From: DASRFR01 sp035651455
GTDB lineage: Bacteria > Acidobacteriota > Terriglobia > Terriglobales > Acidobacteriaceae
Assembly: GCA_035651455.1 (NCBI GenBank)
Contig: DASRFR010000033.1
Span: forward strand, 1-64,000
Direction: 5' to 3'
Length of the DNA: 64,000 nucleotides
The translations under genes were made by a program, and so were the position numbers. How positions within the stretch are numbered: position 1 is the first letter of the stretch; every line of letters starts with the position of its first letter. Below, piece by piece: positions 40,816 to 50,226 of this stretch. The notes below the pieces were generated by a model. The model was not told where the DNA came from and did not search any database. It saw only the letters and a list, made by a program, of their open reading frames with translations.

Positions 40816-42417
40816 ATGGCTTACATCCTGCAGCAGCTTTTGACTAAGAGTGCGGCACGTTATCCGGAGAAGACCGCGGTCTGGGCCCGGGGCAAGAGCA
40901 TCACCTATCGCGAACTCGAAGAGCGCTCGAACCAGCTGGCGCACATTCTGCGCGAGCACGGGGTAAAGAAGGGCGACCGGGTCGGAATCTATTTTCCGAA
41001 GTGTGTGGAATCGGTCATCAGCATGTTTGCCGTGGTGAAGGCGGGGGGTGTGTACGTTCCCCTGGATCCGCAAGCGCCGGTGGACCGCATTGCCTACATC
41101 ATGAACAACTGCGGCATACGTGCGCTGATCACGCGCGACGACAAGCGCCGCGGGCTCGATGAAGCGACTCTGAAGTCACTGGATTTCTGTGTGCTGACTG
41201 ACGGCGCATCCAAGGCAGGCAACGGCACGGCGATGATTCCGTGGACCATGCTAGCCGAGTATCCAGGGTCAGACGCGCCGCAGGTCACCCTGACCGAGAC
41301 CGACCTCGCCTATATTCTGTACACCTCGGGGTCGACCGGACGTCCGAAAGGCGTGATGCTGACCCACCAGAACGCGCTCACGTTTGTCGAGTGGTGCGCG
41401 GACACTTTTAAGGTCACCAGCGAAGACAATCTTTCGAATCATGCACCTTTGCATTTCGATCTCTCAGTATTCGACGTGTACAACGCCATCGAGGCGGGCG
41501 CAACCGTGCACATGGTCACGGAAGACATCGCACTTTTCCCGACTACGTTGGCCAGCTTCATCGAAACGCATGCCATCACGATCTGGTACTCGGTCCCATC
41601 GGCCTTGACCCTATTGCTGCTGCACGGGAACCTGGATACGGGGAAGCTTGCCAAGCTGCGCATTATTCTTTTCGCCGGCGAAGTCTTCCCCATGAAGTAC
41701 TTGCAACAGCTCGCCAAGGTACTGCCGCAGGTTGAGCTTTATAACCTGTATGGTCCGACGGAGACCAACGTCTGCACCTATTACAAGGTGGAGCGCAGCC
41801 GCCTCGACAGCATGGACAAGCTGCCGATCGGCATCGCATGCGAGAACACCGAAGTCTTCGCGGTGAACGATCAAGATGAAATCGTGGGGAAGCCGGGGGA
41901 TACGGGCGAGTTGTACGTGCGCGGTCCGTCGGTGACCTATGGGTATTGGGCCGACGTGGAAAAGACGAAGAAGATGGTGGTGCCCAACCGTTTTCAGCAT
42001 CATTTCGAAGAGAAGATGTATCGCACGGGAGACTTGGTGCAGCTGGCGGAAGATGGAAATTACTATTTCCTTGGACGCCGCGACAGCATGATCAAGAGCC
42101 GCGGCTATCGCATTGAACTGGGCGAGATTGAGACGGCTCTGTTGAGCCATGCAGCGATCAAGGAAGCGGCAGCCATTGCTATCCCCGATGAAATTGTGGG
42201 TAGCCGCATTCGGGCGGTGGTTTCTTTGCACGAGGGCCATTCGACGAAAGCTGCGGAGCTGCAGCAGTATTGCGCGGCAAAGATTCCCGTATACATGATT
42301 CCCGAAGCCATTGAGTTCCGCGACGCTCTGCCCAAGACTTCGACTGGCAAGGTGGATCGCGTGCGGCTGGTGCAGGACAGCGTGCGTCCTGTGAACGAGT
42401 CGGTGACGGCTCAGTAA
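40816..42417 (+). CDS. Stand-alone adenylation enzyme, predicted L-proline:carrier ligase (PltF/PigI-like)
   Basis: A 533-residue free adenylation domain with YILYTSGSTGRPKGVMLTH (A3), NLYGPTETNVCT (A5), YRTGDLVQL (A7), RRDSMIKSRGYRIELGEIE (A8) and the catalytic Lys512 in TSTGKVDRV (A10). Its core resembles PltF/PigI as I recall them: NHAPLHFDLSVFDVYNAIEA, then ITIWYSVPSAL, IILFAGEVFP. Aligned by eye to GrsA, the specificity residues read D-L-F-Y-L-A-L-V-C-K (Asp215 is the amino-group anchor), one change from the published DLLYLALVCK of PltF/RedM. It should activate proline as AMP ester and load the 87-residue carrier protein encoded 41 bases downstream. Confidence 0.88.
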   Translation: MAYILQQLLTKSAARYPEKTAVWARGKSITYRELEERSNQLAHILREHGVKKGDRVGIYFPKCVESVISMFAVVKAGGVYVPLDPQAPVDRIAYIMNNCGIRALITRDDKRRGLDEATLKSLDFCVLTDGASKAGNGTAMIPWTMLAEYPGSDAPQVTLTETDLAYILYTSGSTGRPKGVMLTHQNALTFVEWCADTFKVTSEDNLSNHAPLHFDLSVFDVYNAIEAGATVHMVTEDIALFPTTLASFIETHAITIWYSVPSALTLLLLHGNLDTGKLAKLRIILFAGEVFPMKYLQQLAKVLPQVELYNLYGPTETNVCTYYKVERSRLDSMDKLPIGIACENTEVFAVNDQDEIVGKPGDTGELYVRGPSVTYGYWADVEKTKKMVVPNRFQHHFEEKMYRTGDLVQLAEDGNYYFLGRRDSMIKSRGYRIELGEIETALLSHAAIKEAAAIAIPDEIVGSRIRAVVSLHEGHSTKAAELQQYCAAKIPVYMIPEAIEFRDALPKTSTGKVDRVRLVQDSVRPVNESVTAQ

Positions 42418-42458
42418 CAGCATTCGACTTCTACATAACCTCAGGAGAACCATCGAAT

Positions 42459-42722
42459 ATGAGCACTGCAGCACAGTCGGTGAGAGAACAGATCCACGAT
42501 TTCATCCAGGAAAATCTTGCGTCCGTGAAGGGTATCGATTCCTTCACCGATCAGGACTCGCTCATGGAGAGCGGCATCATCGATTCCCTGGGAATCTTCC
42601 GCCTGGTGTCATTCCTGGAAGATACCTTCGGAGTGCGCGTTGCCGACGAAGAGATCACACCGGAAAATCTGAAGAGCGTTGAAGTGATTGAAGAGCTCGT
42701 AAACCGCAAGAAAAAGAAGTAG
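42459..42722 (+). CDS. Free-standing peptidyl carrier protein (PltL-like)
   Basis: This 87-residue type II carrier protein has four helices and the phosphopantetheine site Ser43 in MESGIIDSLGIFRLV. The start ATG 42459 has AGGAG eleven bases upstream. The sequence around the site (SGIID-S-LG) fits free carriers of the PltL/DltC class better than in-line NRPS domains. It comes last in the dehydrogenase-adenylase-carrier trio and should carry the prolyl or pyrrolyl thioester. Activation needs a phosphopantetheinyl transferase, which is not in this window. Confidence 0.92.
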   Translation: MSTAAQSVREQIHDFIQENLASVKGIDSFTDQDSLMESGIIDSLGIFRLVSFLEDTFGVRVADEEITPENLKSVEVIEELVNRKKKK

Positions 42723-42929
42723 GCGAGCTTTCGTTTTCGCGGCGCTTAGGCGTCGCATAATTTGATCCGCCGCATGGGCGGGAGAAGCGTGGGCGAGGAT
42801 GTCTGCGGCTCACATCGGGTGGTTGACGTTCACGATGTGGCCGCGCATGTCCCCGCCCGTTGTGTTCTTCCAAGCAAGCTCAGATGGCGAGCGCAAATTC
42901 TATCTGCGCGTAATCTTTAGGACGTCTTG

Positions 42930-44822
42930 ATGGTCGACCCCACGCAAATTGAAGCGCCGGTTGCCGGGTGCCCAGAACCCAGCAACGGCTCACACCCACA
43001 GGAGCGCGATCCACGCTCAAAAGCTGGTCTTTGCGTGCACGAATTGGTTGCACAACAAGCGGCGAGCTCGCCGGGTGCTCCCGCGATCCTGTCGCAGTCT
43101 GAAGGACTCACGTACGGCGAGTTGAACCGGCGCGCAAACCGGCTGGCGCGGCATCTGCAATTGCTGGGACTTGGACGGGAGAAGCTTGCCGCCATTTACA
43201 TGGAGCGGTCAAGTTGGCTGGTAGTGGCCGCATTGGCGGTTTTGAAAGCAGGAGGAGCATACGTTCCGATTGATCCGCAGGCACCGAGCGAGCGCGTGCG
43301 CTTCATGCTCCACGACGCTGGAGTCTCAGTGCTTCTCACCAGCAGCACGTTAACATCGCGTGCGCCGGCAGGGAAGTGGCGCGTCTGTGAAGTGGATGCC
43401 GAGTGGACGCTGTCGCCGGCACCTTCCGACGGAGAGATTGCGTCGGAGGTTAGCGAGTCCGATTTGGCGTACGTGATCTACACGTCGGGGTCCACTGGTC
43501 AGCCGAAAGGCGTGGAAATCCCTCACGCCGGTTTGAGCAACCTGGTGGCCTGGCATCGACGGGCGTTCGCTGTGACCAATGCCGATCGGGCCAGTTTGCA
43601 AGCCGCGCTGGGCTTTGACGCGAGCGTCTGGGAGTTGTGGCCCTACCTGGCCAGTGGCGCGACTATTCGCATTGCCCCCGAGTCGATCCGGAATTCGCCC
43701 GAGCTTCTGCGCGACTGGCTGGTATCGCAGAAGATCACAATCACTTTCCTTTCGACCGCTCTCGCTGAGAGCATGCTCAACCTCAAATGGCCACCGAATA
43801 CGGCGCTTCGGATTCTGTTGACCGGCGCCGACGCTCTGCAACAACGGCCGTCGTCGCGGCTGCCATTCCAACTGGTCAATAACTACGGCCCAACCGAGTG
43901 CACGGTCGTGGTGACGTCGGGGCGGGTGGAAAGCAAAGAATCCGCAAGCGGAATCCCCTCGATTGGCCGAGCTATTGATGGTGTTTCTGTTCACATTCTT
44001 GACGAAGGCATGCGGGCGGTGCCGGAAGGAACTGCGGGCGAGATTTACGTGGGCGGCGCCGGGCTGGCGCGTGGTTATCGAAATCAGCCCGCGCTGACGG
44101 CACAAAGATTCGTGCACAATCCGCTCAGTGGCGAGCGGTTCTATCGTACCGGGGATCTCGCTCGCCAGTTGCCCAACGGAGAAATCGAATTCCTCGGCCG
44201 CGTGGACGATCAGATCAAGATTCGCGGCTACCGCGTTGAACCGCTGGAAATCGCAACCGCGCTGAACTCACATCCTGACGTGCAGAGCAACGTGGTGATT
44301 GCGCGCGAGGATCAGAAAGGCGAAAAGCGGCTGGTCGCCTATGTTGTGCCGCGCGCCAATGCGGCATTGCGCGCTGCTGAACTTCGCCGTCATGTTGGAA
44401 GTCAGCTACCCGATTACATGATCCCGGCGGTCTTCTTGAAGGTCGACAGCATTCCGGTAACTGCCAACGGGAAAGCAGATCGCGCAGCGCTCCCGAAGCC
44501 GGACGAAAGCAACATTCTGCGCGACCACGAATACGTCGAGCCGAACAGCCTGGTGGAAAAAAGGCTGGCAGAGATTGCCGCGCCGCTCCTTAAAGTGGAC
44601 CGCATCGGGCGCACGGATAATTTCTTTTTGCTCGGCGGCCATTCGCTTTTGGGGACGCAGTTGATCACCAGGATCCAGGAAGCGTTTGGCGTCGAATTGA
44701 GTCTGCTTAGCCTCTTCGATCATCCGACGATTGCCGCCATGGCAGGGGAGATCGAAAAATTAATCTTCGCCAAGCTGGAAAATGGCGAAGAAGCCCCCGC
44801 CAATCTCGAGGAAGCGAGCTAG
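42930..44822 (+). CDS. NRPS module A-PCP, predicted leucine-activating
   Basis: ATG 42930 (an adjacent TTG precedes it) with AGGA upstream gives 630 residues. A complete adenylation domain (about 30-530) has LAYVIYTSGSTGQPKGVEIP, NNYGPTECTVVVT, YRTGDLARQLPNGEIEFLGR and the A10 Lys in TANGKADR. A PCP domain follows (about 540-615) with phosphopantetheine Ser572 in FFLLGGHSLLG. No condensation domain is present. Specificity residues by eye alignment to GrsA are D-A-W-F-L-G-N-V-V-K (Asp230 the anchor), the code published for leucine. The stop shares one base with the start of the P450 gene. The A-PCP plus P450 pairing recalls NovH-NovI, where the amino acid is beta-hydroxylated on the carrier. 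Confidence 0.93.
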   Translation: MVDPTQIEAPVAGCPEPSNGSHPQERDPRSKAGLCVHELVAQQAASSPGAPAILSQSEGLTYGELNRRANRLARHLQLLGLGREKLAAIYMERSSWLVVAALAVLKAGGAYVPIDPQAPSERVRFMLHDAGVSVLLTSSTLTSRAPAGKWRVCEVDAEWTLSPAPSDGEIASEVSESDLAYVIYTSGSTGQPKGVEIPHAGLSNLVAWHRRAFAVTNADRASLQAALGFDASVWELWPYLASGATIRIAPESIRNSPELLRDWLVSQKITITFLSTALAESMLNLKWPPNTALRILLTGADALQQRPSSRLPFQLVNNYGPTECTVVVTSGRVESKESASGIPSIGRAIDGVSVHILDEGMRAVPEGTAGEIYVGGAGLARGYRNQPALTAQRFVHNPLSGERFYRTGDLARQLPNGEIEFLGRVDDQIKIRGYRVEPLEIATALNSHPDVQSNVVIAREDQKGEKRLVAYVVPRANAALRAAELRRHVGSQLPDYMIPAVFLKVDSIPVTANGKADRAALPKPDESNILRDHEYVEPNSLVEKRLAEIAAPLLKVDRIGRTDNFFLLGGHSLLGTQLITRIQEAFGVELSLLSLFDHPTIAAMAGEIEKLIFAKLENGEEAPANLEEAS

Positions 44823-46090
44823 TGCCGCCGGGAACGCAATCTGCGTCGCGCGTGGAAAATCCGGACGCTGCGCTCAGCCTTTATCACCTCCTTGACCCCG
44901 AGGTTCTGGCCAACCCCTATCCTCTGTTCCACCGATTGCGGCGTGAAGATCCCGTGCACTGGGATCCCTTTCTCCATGCTTGGGTGGTGACCCGCTACCC
45001 GGAAGTTCTCGAAGTCCTGCACACCTTTTCCGCCGACCGCACACCCACACCTGAACAACTTACCAGCATGGGATTGTCGCGGCTGAATCCCATTGCGCAA
45101 GTCATGGTGCGCCAGATGCTCTTTATGGACGCGCCTGCACACACACGTCTGCGCGGATTGGCGTCAAAGGCTTTCATGCCGGCGCAAGTGGAGAAGTTGA
45201 AATCGCATATCCGCGAGATCGTGGATCATTTGCTCGATGAAATCGAAAACAAGGGCAAGATGGAGGTCATCGCGGATTTGGCCGAACCGCTGCCGGCCAT
45301 AGTGACCGCTGAAATGCTTGGCGTTCCGGCGGAGGATCGCCATCAGCTCAAGGCCTGGTCGGCCAATTTTGCGGAAATGTTGGGAAACTTTCAGCACAAT
45401 CCAGAGCACGCGCAACTGATGCTGCGGACTGTAGACGACATGAGTTCGTATTTTCGCGACGCAGTCCACGAAATGCGGAAGCATCCGCGGGAAGGCTTGA
45501 TCAATTCTCTGCTTACGGCTGAGATTGACGGCGACCGGCTGTCGGAAGAAGAAGTCATCGCTAACACGATCGTGACTATGGTTGGAGGGCAGGAAACAAC
45601 CACGAATCTGATCGGCAATGGGCTGCTCACGCTGTTGCGGAATCCCGAGCAGATGGAGAAACTGCGCGGAGACTTGTCTCTGATTGCGTCAGCCGTCGAA
45701 GAAATGCTGCGGTTTGAGAGCCCAAGTCAGCACACGGCGCGGCTATCGCCCTCCGACCGCGAACTGGGCGGCAAGACGATTCGCAAGCGGCAGGCGGTGA
45801 TCGCGGTGATGGCCGCAGCCAATCGCGATCCCGAGCGATTCCCTGATCCTGACCGCTTCGACATTACGCGCGCGGATAATCGACACCTCGCCTTCGGCTA
45901 TGCGGCCCACTTCTGCTTTGGCGCTCCGCTGGCGCGTGCCGAAGGGCAAATCGCATTCGAGATGTTGCTTCGCCGTTTTCCAAGCATTCAGATGGAACCG
46001 CAAAAACTGGAGTGGCGCACGAATCTTGGACTGCGCGGACTCAAGTCACTGCACGTCACCTTCGCAGCTCCAACCCCTGCCAGCAACTGA
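44822..46090 (+). CDS. Cytochrome P450, likely aminoacyl-carrier hydroxylase
   Basis: A 422-residue soluble bacterial P450 starting at GTG 44822. The I-helix oxygen-activation motif is MVGGQETTTNLI, the K-helix ExxR is EEMLRFESPS, and the haem loop FGYAAHFCFGAPLARAEGQI carries the thiolate Cys365. Electrons must come from a ferredoxin system encoded elsewhere. The gene overlaps the stop of the A-PCP leucine module by one base and precedes another NRPS gene by 13 bases. A role in hydroxylating leucyl-PCP, giving beta-hydroxyleucine, is therefore the best inference; tailoring of the finished product is the alternative. Confidence 0.9.
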   Translation: MPPGTQSASRVENPDAALSLYHLLDPEVLANPYPLFHRLRREDPVHWDPFLHAWVVTRYPEVLEVLHTFSADRTPTPEQLTSMGLSRLNPIAQVMVRQMLFMDAPAHTRLRGLASKAFMPAQVEKLKSHIREIVDHLLDEIENKGKMEVIADLAEPLPAIVTAEMLGVPAEDRHQLKAWSANFAEMLGNFQHNPEHAQLMLRTVDDMSSYFRDAVHEMRKHPREGLINSLLTAEIDGDRLSEEEVIANTIVTMVGGQETTTNLIGNGLLTLLRNPEQMEKLRGDLSLIASAVEEMLRFESPSQHTARLSPSDRELGGKTIRKRQAVIAVMAAANRDPERFPDPDRFDITRADNRHLAFGYAAHFCFGAPLARAEGQIAFEMLLRRFPSIQMEPQKLEWRTNLGLRGLKSLHVTFAAPTPASN

Positions 46091-46103
46091 TCAGGTCATT
46101 AGA

Positions 46104-48806
46104 GTGAATCCGTCCGCACAAACATCGGTCGACACAGCACCCGTTTCGAATGGGAACGGATCTGCCCGCATGAGCGATGCGGAGCGCCACAAGATCCTAG
46201 TGGAATGGAATAACACCGCAGCACCTTATCCTTCCGGAAAGTGCGTTCACCAGCTGATCGAGGAACAGGCGCAGCGCACGCCGGACGCCGTTGCGGTGGA
46301 GCAGGAACAAAGACGGCTCACTTATCGCGAACTGGACGAGCGGGCAAATCAGCTGGCTGCGCTCCTGCGCACAAGGAAGGTTGGCGCTGATGTGCCGGTC
46401 GGGATTTGCCTGAAGCGATCACCTGAGCTGACCATCGCACTGCTCGGCGTCATGAAGGCCGGCGGCGCATGCCTGCCGCTCGATCCCGATTATCCGCAGG
46501 ATCGGCTCGCCTACATGCTGGAGGATTCGCACGCACCTGTGCTGCTGACCGAGCCGGGACTGCTTGCCGGGCCAGGAAATGGCAAGTATGCCGTGGTCGA
46601 CTTCACGCCCGACTGGGCGATACTGGAAGGCCACGGTCGCGAAAGCGTCCACAGCCCAGTGACCCCGACCAACCTTGCGTACGTGATCTATACGTCGGGT
46701 TCGACGGGGAAACCGCGCGGAGTGCTTCTGAGCCACCGCGGGCTGGTGAATCACAACACAGCGGCCGTTCGCCTATACGACATTCGGCCCAGCGATCGCG
46801 TCCTGCAGTTCTCATCCATCAGCTTCGATATTGCTGTCGAGGAGATTTTCCCTACCTGGATTGCGGGTGGAACCGTGGTTCTTCGCACCGAACAGATGCC
46901 GCTTGCCGCGTTGGAGTTTCTGCGCTGGATCGAGCAACGCCGCATCACCGTGCTGGACGTGCCTACCGCCTACTGGCACGAACTAGTGCGTGAACTCGGA
47001 GACAACGGTGGAAAGCTTCCCCTCACCCTGCGGACCTTAATTGTTGGCGGCGAGAAGGCGTCAGCGTCGGCTTACAGTTCGTGGTTGAACGCCGGTGGCG
47101 ACCGCGTGCGCTGGTTCAATACGTATGGGCCAACAGAAGCGAGTGTCATAGCGACCGCCTATGAGCCAGATCCGTTGCAGCCCATACCAGCGAATCTGCC
47201 GATCGGGCGGCCGATCGCAAACGTGCGTCTGTACATTCTTGATGAGCAGTTGCAACCGGTGCCGGCCGGATGCAGCGGGGAGTTGCATATCGGCGGCCCG
47301 GGCGTGGCGCGCGGTTATCTAAACCGCCCCGACCTCACGGATACAAAATTTATTCGCAATCCGTTCAGCAACGAAGACGGTGCGCGTCTGTACAAGACCG
47401 GCGACCTGGTCCGCTATCTGGCTGACGGAAACATCGAGTTTATCGGGCGCACAGATTTTCAGGTCAAGATACGTGGCTTCCGCGTGGAACTCGGCGAGAT
47501 CGATGCCGCATTGGAAACGCATGCGGCAGTCGCGGGCGCGGTGGTGATTGCACGAGAAGTGGCGGGGGAGAAGCGGCTCACCGCGTATGTAGTACCGGCA
47601 GGGACTCCGGCGAGTGTCGCCGAGTTGCGCACTTTTCTCAAGAGCAAGCTGCCGGAGTACATGGTTCCGGCGGAATTTGTATTTCTCGACTCTTTTCCGC
47701 TTACCCCCAATGGAAAGGTCGACCGCAAGGCGCTACCTGAGCCCAGAGCTGGGGACGCCGTCGCACACGACAATTTTGTTGCCCCGCGCGACGCCTTCGA
47801 GATCCGCATGGCGAAGCTCTGGGAACAGGTGCTGGGCGTCCATTCTATCGGCGTGCAGCAGAATTTTTTTGAGCTCGGCGGACATTCGCTCCTGGCGATT
47901 CGCCTGATGACTCGCATCGAGAAGGAATTTGGCAAGAAGTTGCTCATCACCGTTCTCATTCAGGCTCCCACCATCGAAAAGCTTGCTGCCGTGGTGCGCG
48001 ATGAAGCCGCAACCCCATGGTCAGCTGTTGTGCCACTCCAGCCGATGGGCACGCGGCCCCCGCTGTTTTTTGTTCATGGGCTTGGCGGCACCGTGTTGCG
48101 CTTCAACGATCTTTCTCGCGAGATGCTGCCCGACCAGCCTTTCTACGGGATCCAGGCGCAAGGACTGGACGGCAAACAGCCCTGCCTCAGTCGCGTTGAG
48201 GACATGGTTGATCTGTACTACCGACACCTGCGAAATGCGCAGCCTCAAGGCCCATATTTTCTAGGCGGGTACTCATTCGGGGGCTTGGTGGCTCTGGAGC
48301 TGGCGAGGAAATGCATTGCCGAAGGAGAAGAAGTGCCTCTTGTCGCTCTCGTGGACACCTACATCATGGAGCAGCAGGCAAGCGATTCGCTGATGGGACG
48401 TTTCCTTTCGCTGAGTGCTGGTCAGAAAATGGCCTACATGCGCAAAAGAGCCAGGCGCTACGGCAAAGGCATCAAGCGGCGCGTCGCCATGTTGAAAATG
48501 CCGCTGCCCTTCAAGCGGGTGCGCGAGGCTTGCGCAATGGCAGAGAAGAATTACCAGCCGCGTGTCTACCCCGGGTCCATCGAGCTCTTCCGCGCGAGTG
48601 AGAAAGGTCTACGCGGTCTGGATGGCGCGCATGGCGGCTGGCGTAGGTATGCCGCCGGCGGTTTGCACATTCACGAGATCGCCGGAGATCACGGCAGCAT
48701 CGTCAACCAGCCGCAGGTAAAGATTCTTGCCGCCGAATTGCGAGCCGCGGTTGATCGTGCACAGGCGCAGTATGAGCGAGGCCTGATGGCCAGCGAAGTG
48801 TCATGA
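46104..48806 (+). CDS. NRPS module A-PCP-TE
   Basis: The start is GTG 46104 (VNPSAQTSVDTAPVSNG), 13 bases after the P450 stop; 900 residues. The A-domain lead-in MSDAERHKILVEWNNTAAPY is what normally follows a condensation domain, but none is present. Adenylation (about 40-560) has NLAYVIYTSGSTGKPRGVLL and a code of roughly D-I-E-D-I-G-T-V-I-K (Asp242 anchor); the acidic residues suggest a basic or polar substrate but I will not name it. The PCP has Ser595 (FFELGGHSLLAI). The type I thioesterase (about 650-890) has the intact GYSFGG nucleophile Ser724 and the GDHGS histidine. It probably releases or transfers its acyl group by hydrolysis or cyclisation. Confidence 0.93.
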   Translation: MNPSAQTSVDTAPVSNGNGSARMSDAERHKILVEWNNTAAPYPSGKCVHQLIEEQAQRTPDAVAVEQEQRRLTYRELDERANQLAALLRTRKVGADVPVGICLKRSPELTIALLGVMKAGGACLPLDPDYPQDRLAYMLEDSHAPVLLTEPGLLAGPGNGKYAVVDFTPDWAILEGHGRESVHSPVTPTNLAYVIYTSGSTGKPRGVLLSHRGLVNHNTAAVRLYDIRPSDRVLQFSSISFDIAVEEIFPTWIAGGTVVLRTEQMPLAALEFLRWIEQRRITVLDVPTAYWHELVRELGDNGGKLPLTLRTLIVGGEKASASAYSSWLNAGGDRVRWFNTYGPTEASVIATAYEPDPLQPIPANLPIGRPIANVRLYILDEQLQPVPAGCSGELHIGGPGVARGYLNRPDLTDTKFIRNPFSNEDGARLYKTGDLVRYLADGNIEFIGRTDFQVKIRGFRVELGEIDAALETHAAVAGAVVIAREVAGEKRLTAYVVPAGTPASVAELRTFLKSKLPEYMVPAEFVFLDSFPLTPNGKVDRKALPEPRAGDAVAHDNFVAPRDAFEIRMAKLWEQVLGVHSIGVQQNFFELGGHSLLAIRLMTRIEKEFGKKLLITVLIQAPTIEKLAAVVRDEAATPWSAVVPLQPMGTRPPLFFVHGLGGTVLRFNDLSREMLPDQPFYGIQAQGLDGKQPCLSRVEDMVDLYYRHLRNAQPQGPYFLGGYSFGGLVALELARKCIAEGEEVPLVALVDTYIMEQQASDSLMGRFLSLSAGQKMAYMRKRARRYGKGIKRRVAMLKMPLPFKRVREACAMAEKNYQPRVYPGSIELFRASEKGLRGLDGAHGGWRRYAAGGLHIHEIAGDHGSIVNQPQVKILAAELRAAVDRAQAQYERGLMASEVS

Positions 48807-48836
48807 GCGCTGCAGGTTTTCAGACAGGAGATTTGA

Positions 48837-50222
48837 TTGTCAGATCAAGAGAAGAACGGCGTGGCGCTGGCCGAGGCAGAAACGGCGGATGCCAAGCCGT
48901 CTGTGTTTAGCCGCGAATTTATTTTCGGCAAGCTGCTGCGCTGGATCACCAAGGGTGGTCTGGCGGTCCTGGATTACGGGCTAATTTCGGGCTCGAACTT
49001 CCTCTTGGGCGTGCTTCTGGGCCGCTGGATGTCGCCCGATCAATATGGCGCTTACGCGCTTTCCTTCAGCATTTTCATCCTGGTTTCGTTTCTCTATCAG
49101 GCGCTGCTGCTTGAGCCCCTCTCGGTATTCTCAGGATCGGTGTATCGCGACAACATTCGCGGCTACTTAAAAGCGACGGTCTGGATGCACTGGGGAATAT
49201 CGTTTGTGGTTTGCGCAATCCTCGCGTCAGTGGCATTAATTGGCCGAGTGTATGGACATTCCCCGGTGTTCCCAATCGCCCTCACCGGCATGACCATCGC
49301 AACGCCATTCGTGTTGATACACGGACTGGGACGGCGCGGTTTCTACTTGAAAATTTCGCCCGGCCCGGCCGCGTTTGGCTCAACGTTCTATTGCATTTTG
49401 GTGACCGGTGGCGTGTTCTTCGTATATCACGAGGGATGGCTTTCGGCGTTCACCGCATTCCTGGTGATGGGCTTCGCGGCGCTGGTCAGCGGAATCGTGA
49501 TGCTGTTCCAGTTGAATGCCGCGCTTGATCCCGCAACCGGCCGACCGACTTTTCGCGACACCTGGAAAAGACATTGGGAATACGGCCGCTGGGCGCTGGG
49601 CGCCTGCGTCGTCGGCTGGGTGCCCAACTACGTTTATGTGCCGGTAGTCAGCAGCTTCTCAGGGTTAGCGGCCGCCGCGGAACTCAGAGCGTTGATGAAC
49701 CTGGCCGCTCCCGTGCTGCAGACCTACGCGGCACTGTCGATGTTATTCCTGCCGTTCGCGGCACGCGTGCAGGATGAAGGCGGTCGCGCCGCGGCATCCA
49801 GTCTGACGAAGAAACTGGCGGCTTTGTTTGTGGCCGGTGCGCTTGCATACTGGGCGGTCATCATTCCGCTGCGACTGCAGATCTTTCACCTGTTGTACGC
49901 GGGAAAATATTCGGATTCTGCCTACCTGGTACCGTTTTTTGCCATTGAGACCATCGTGTGGAGCGCCAGCCTGGGGCCGGCAATCCTGCTGCGCGCCATG
50001 GAAGCTCCGCGAGCATTATTCTTTGCCAACCTGGCAGCCAGCGGGGTGGCCCTGATCTTCGGAATTCCGGCAACGCGCTATTTCGGCCTGCGCGGGGTGG
50101 TTGCGAGTATGATCTTCGCCAATGCCGTTTATGTCGTAGTGGCCTTCATCCTGCACGGTCGCAAAGTCATGACGCTCAAGTCGCCGACCCTGAACTTGAG
50201 CGATGCGGTCCCCGCCGACTGA
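48837..50222 (+). CDS. Polysaccharide/lipid-linked glycan flippase (MOP superfamily)
   Basis: TTG 48837 with AGGAG seven bases upstream starts a 461-residue protein with about 12 hydrophobic segments after a polar N-terminus (about 1-30). The layout and motifs such as GLAVLDYGLISGSNFLLGVL, GRWMSPDQYGAYALSFSIFI and RAMEAPRALFFANLAASGVA fit the Wzx/MVF-type oligosaccharide flippases. It would move a lipid-linked or amphiphilic product across the inner membrane. It lies between NRPS genes, which makes it the likely exporter of the locus product or of its glycan part. Confidence 0.85.
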   Translation: MSDQEKNGVALAEAETADAKPSVFSREFIFGKLLRWITKGGLAVLDYGLISGSNFLLGVLLGRWMSPDQYGAYALSFSIFILVSFLYQALLLEPLSVFSGSVYRDNIRGYLKATVWMHWGISFVVCAILASVALIGRVYGHSPVFPIALTGMTIATPFVLIHGLGRRGFYLKISPGPAAFGSTFYCILVTGGVFFVYHEGWLSAFTAFLVMGFAALVSGIVMLFQLNAALDPATGRPTFRDTWKRHWEYGRWALGACVVGWVPNYVYVPVVSSFSGLAAAAELRALMNLAAPVLQTYAALSMLFLPFAARVQDEGGRAAASSLTKKLAALFVAGALAYWAVIIPLRLQIFHLLYAGKYSDSAYLVPFFAIETIVWSASLGPAILLRAMEAPRALFFANLAASGVALIFGIPATRYFGLRGVVASMIFANAVYVVVAFILHGRKVMTLKSPTLNLSDAVPAD

Positions 50223-50226
50223 TTCG

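Noticed and set aside
40816..42417. Reading the free adenylase as an exosortase-associated acyl-CoA ligase
   Set aside because: It has the amino-acid anchor Asp215 and PltF-like core motifs, and no exosortase or PEP-CTERM gene is visible in the window.
41611..42474. 287-codon minus-strand frame opposite the proline adenylase
   Set aside because: Antisense shadow of an adenylation domain with all core motifs.
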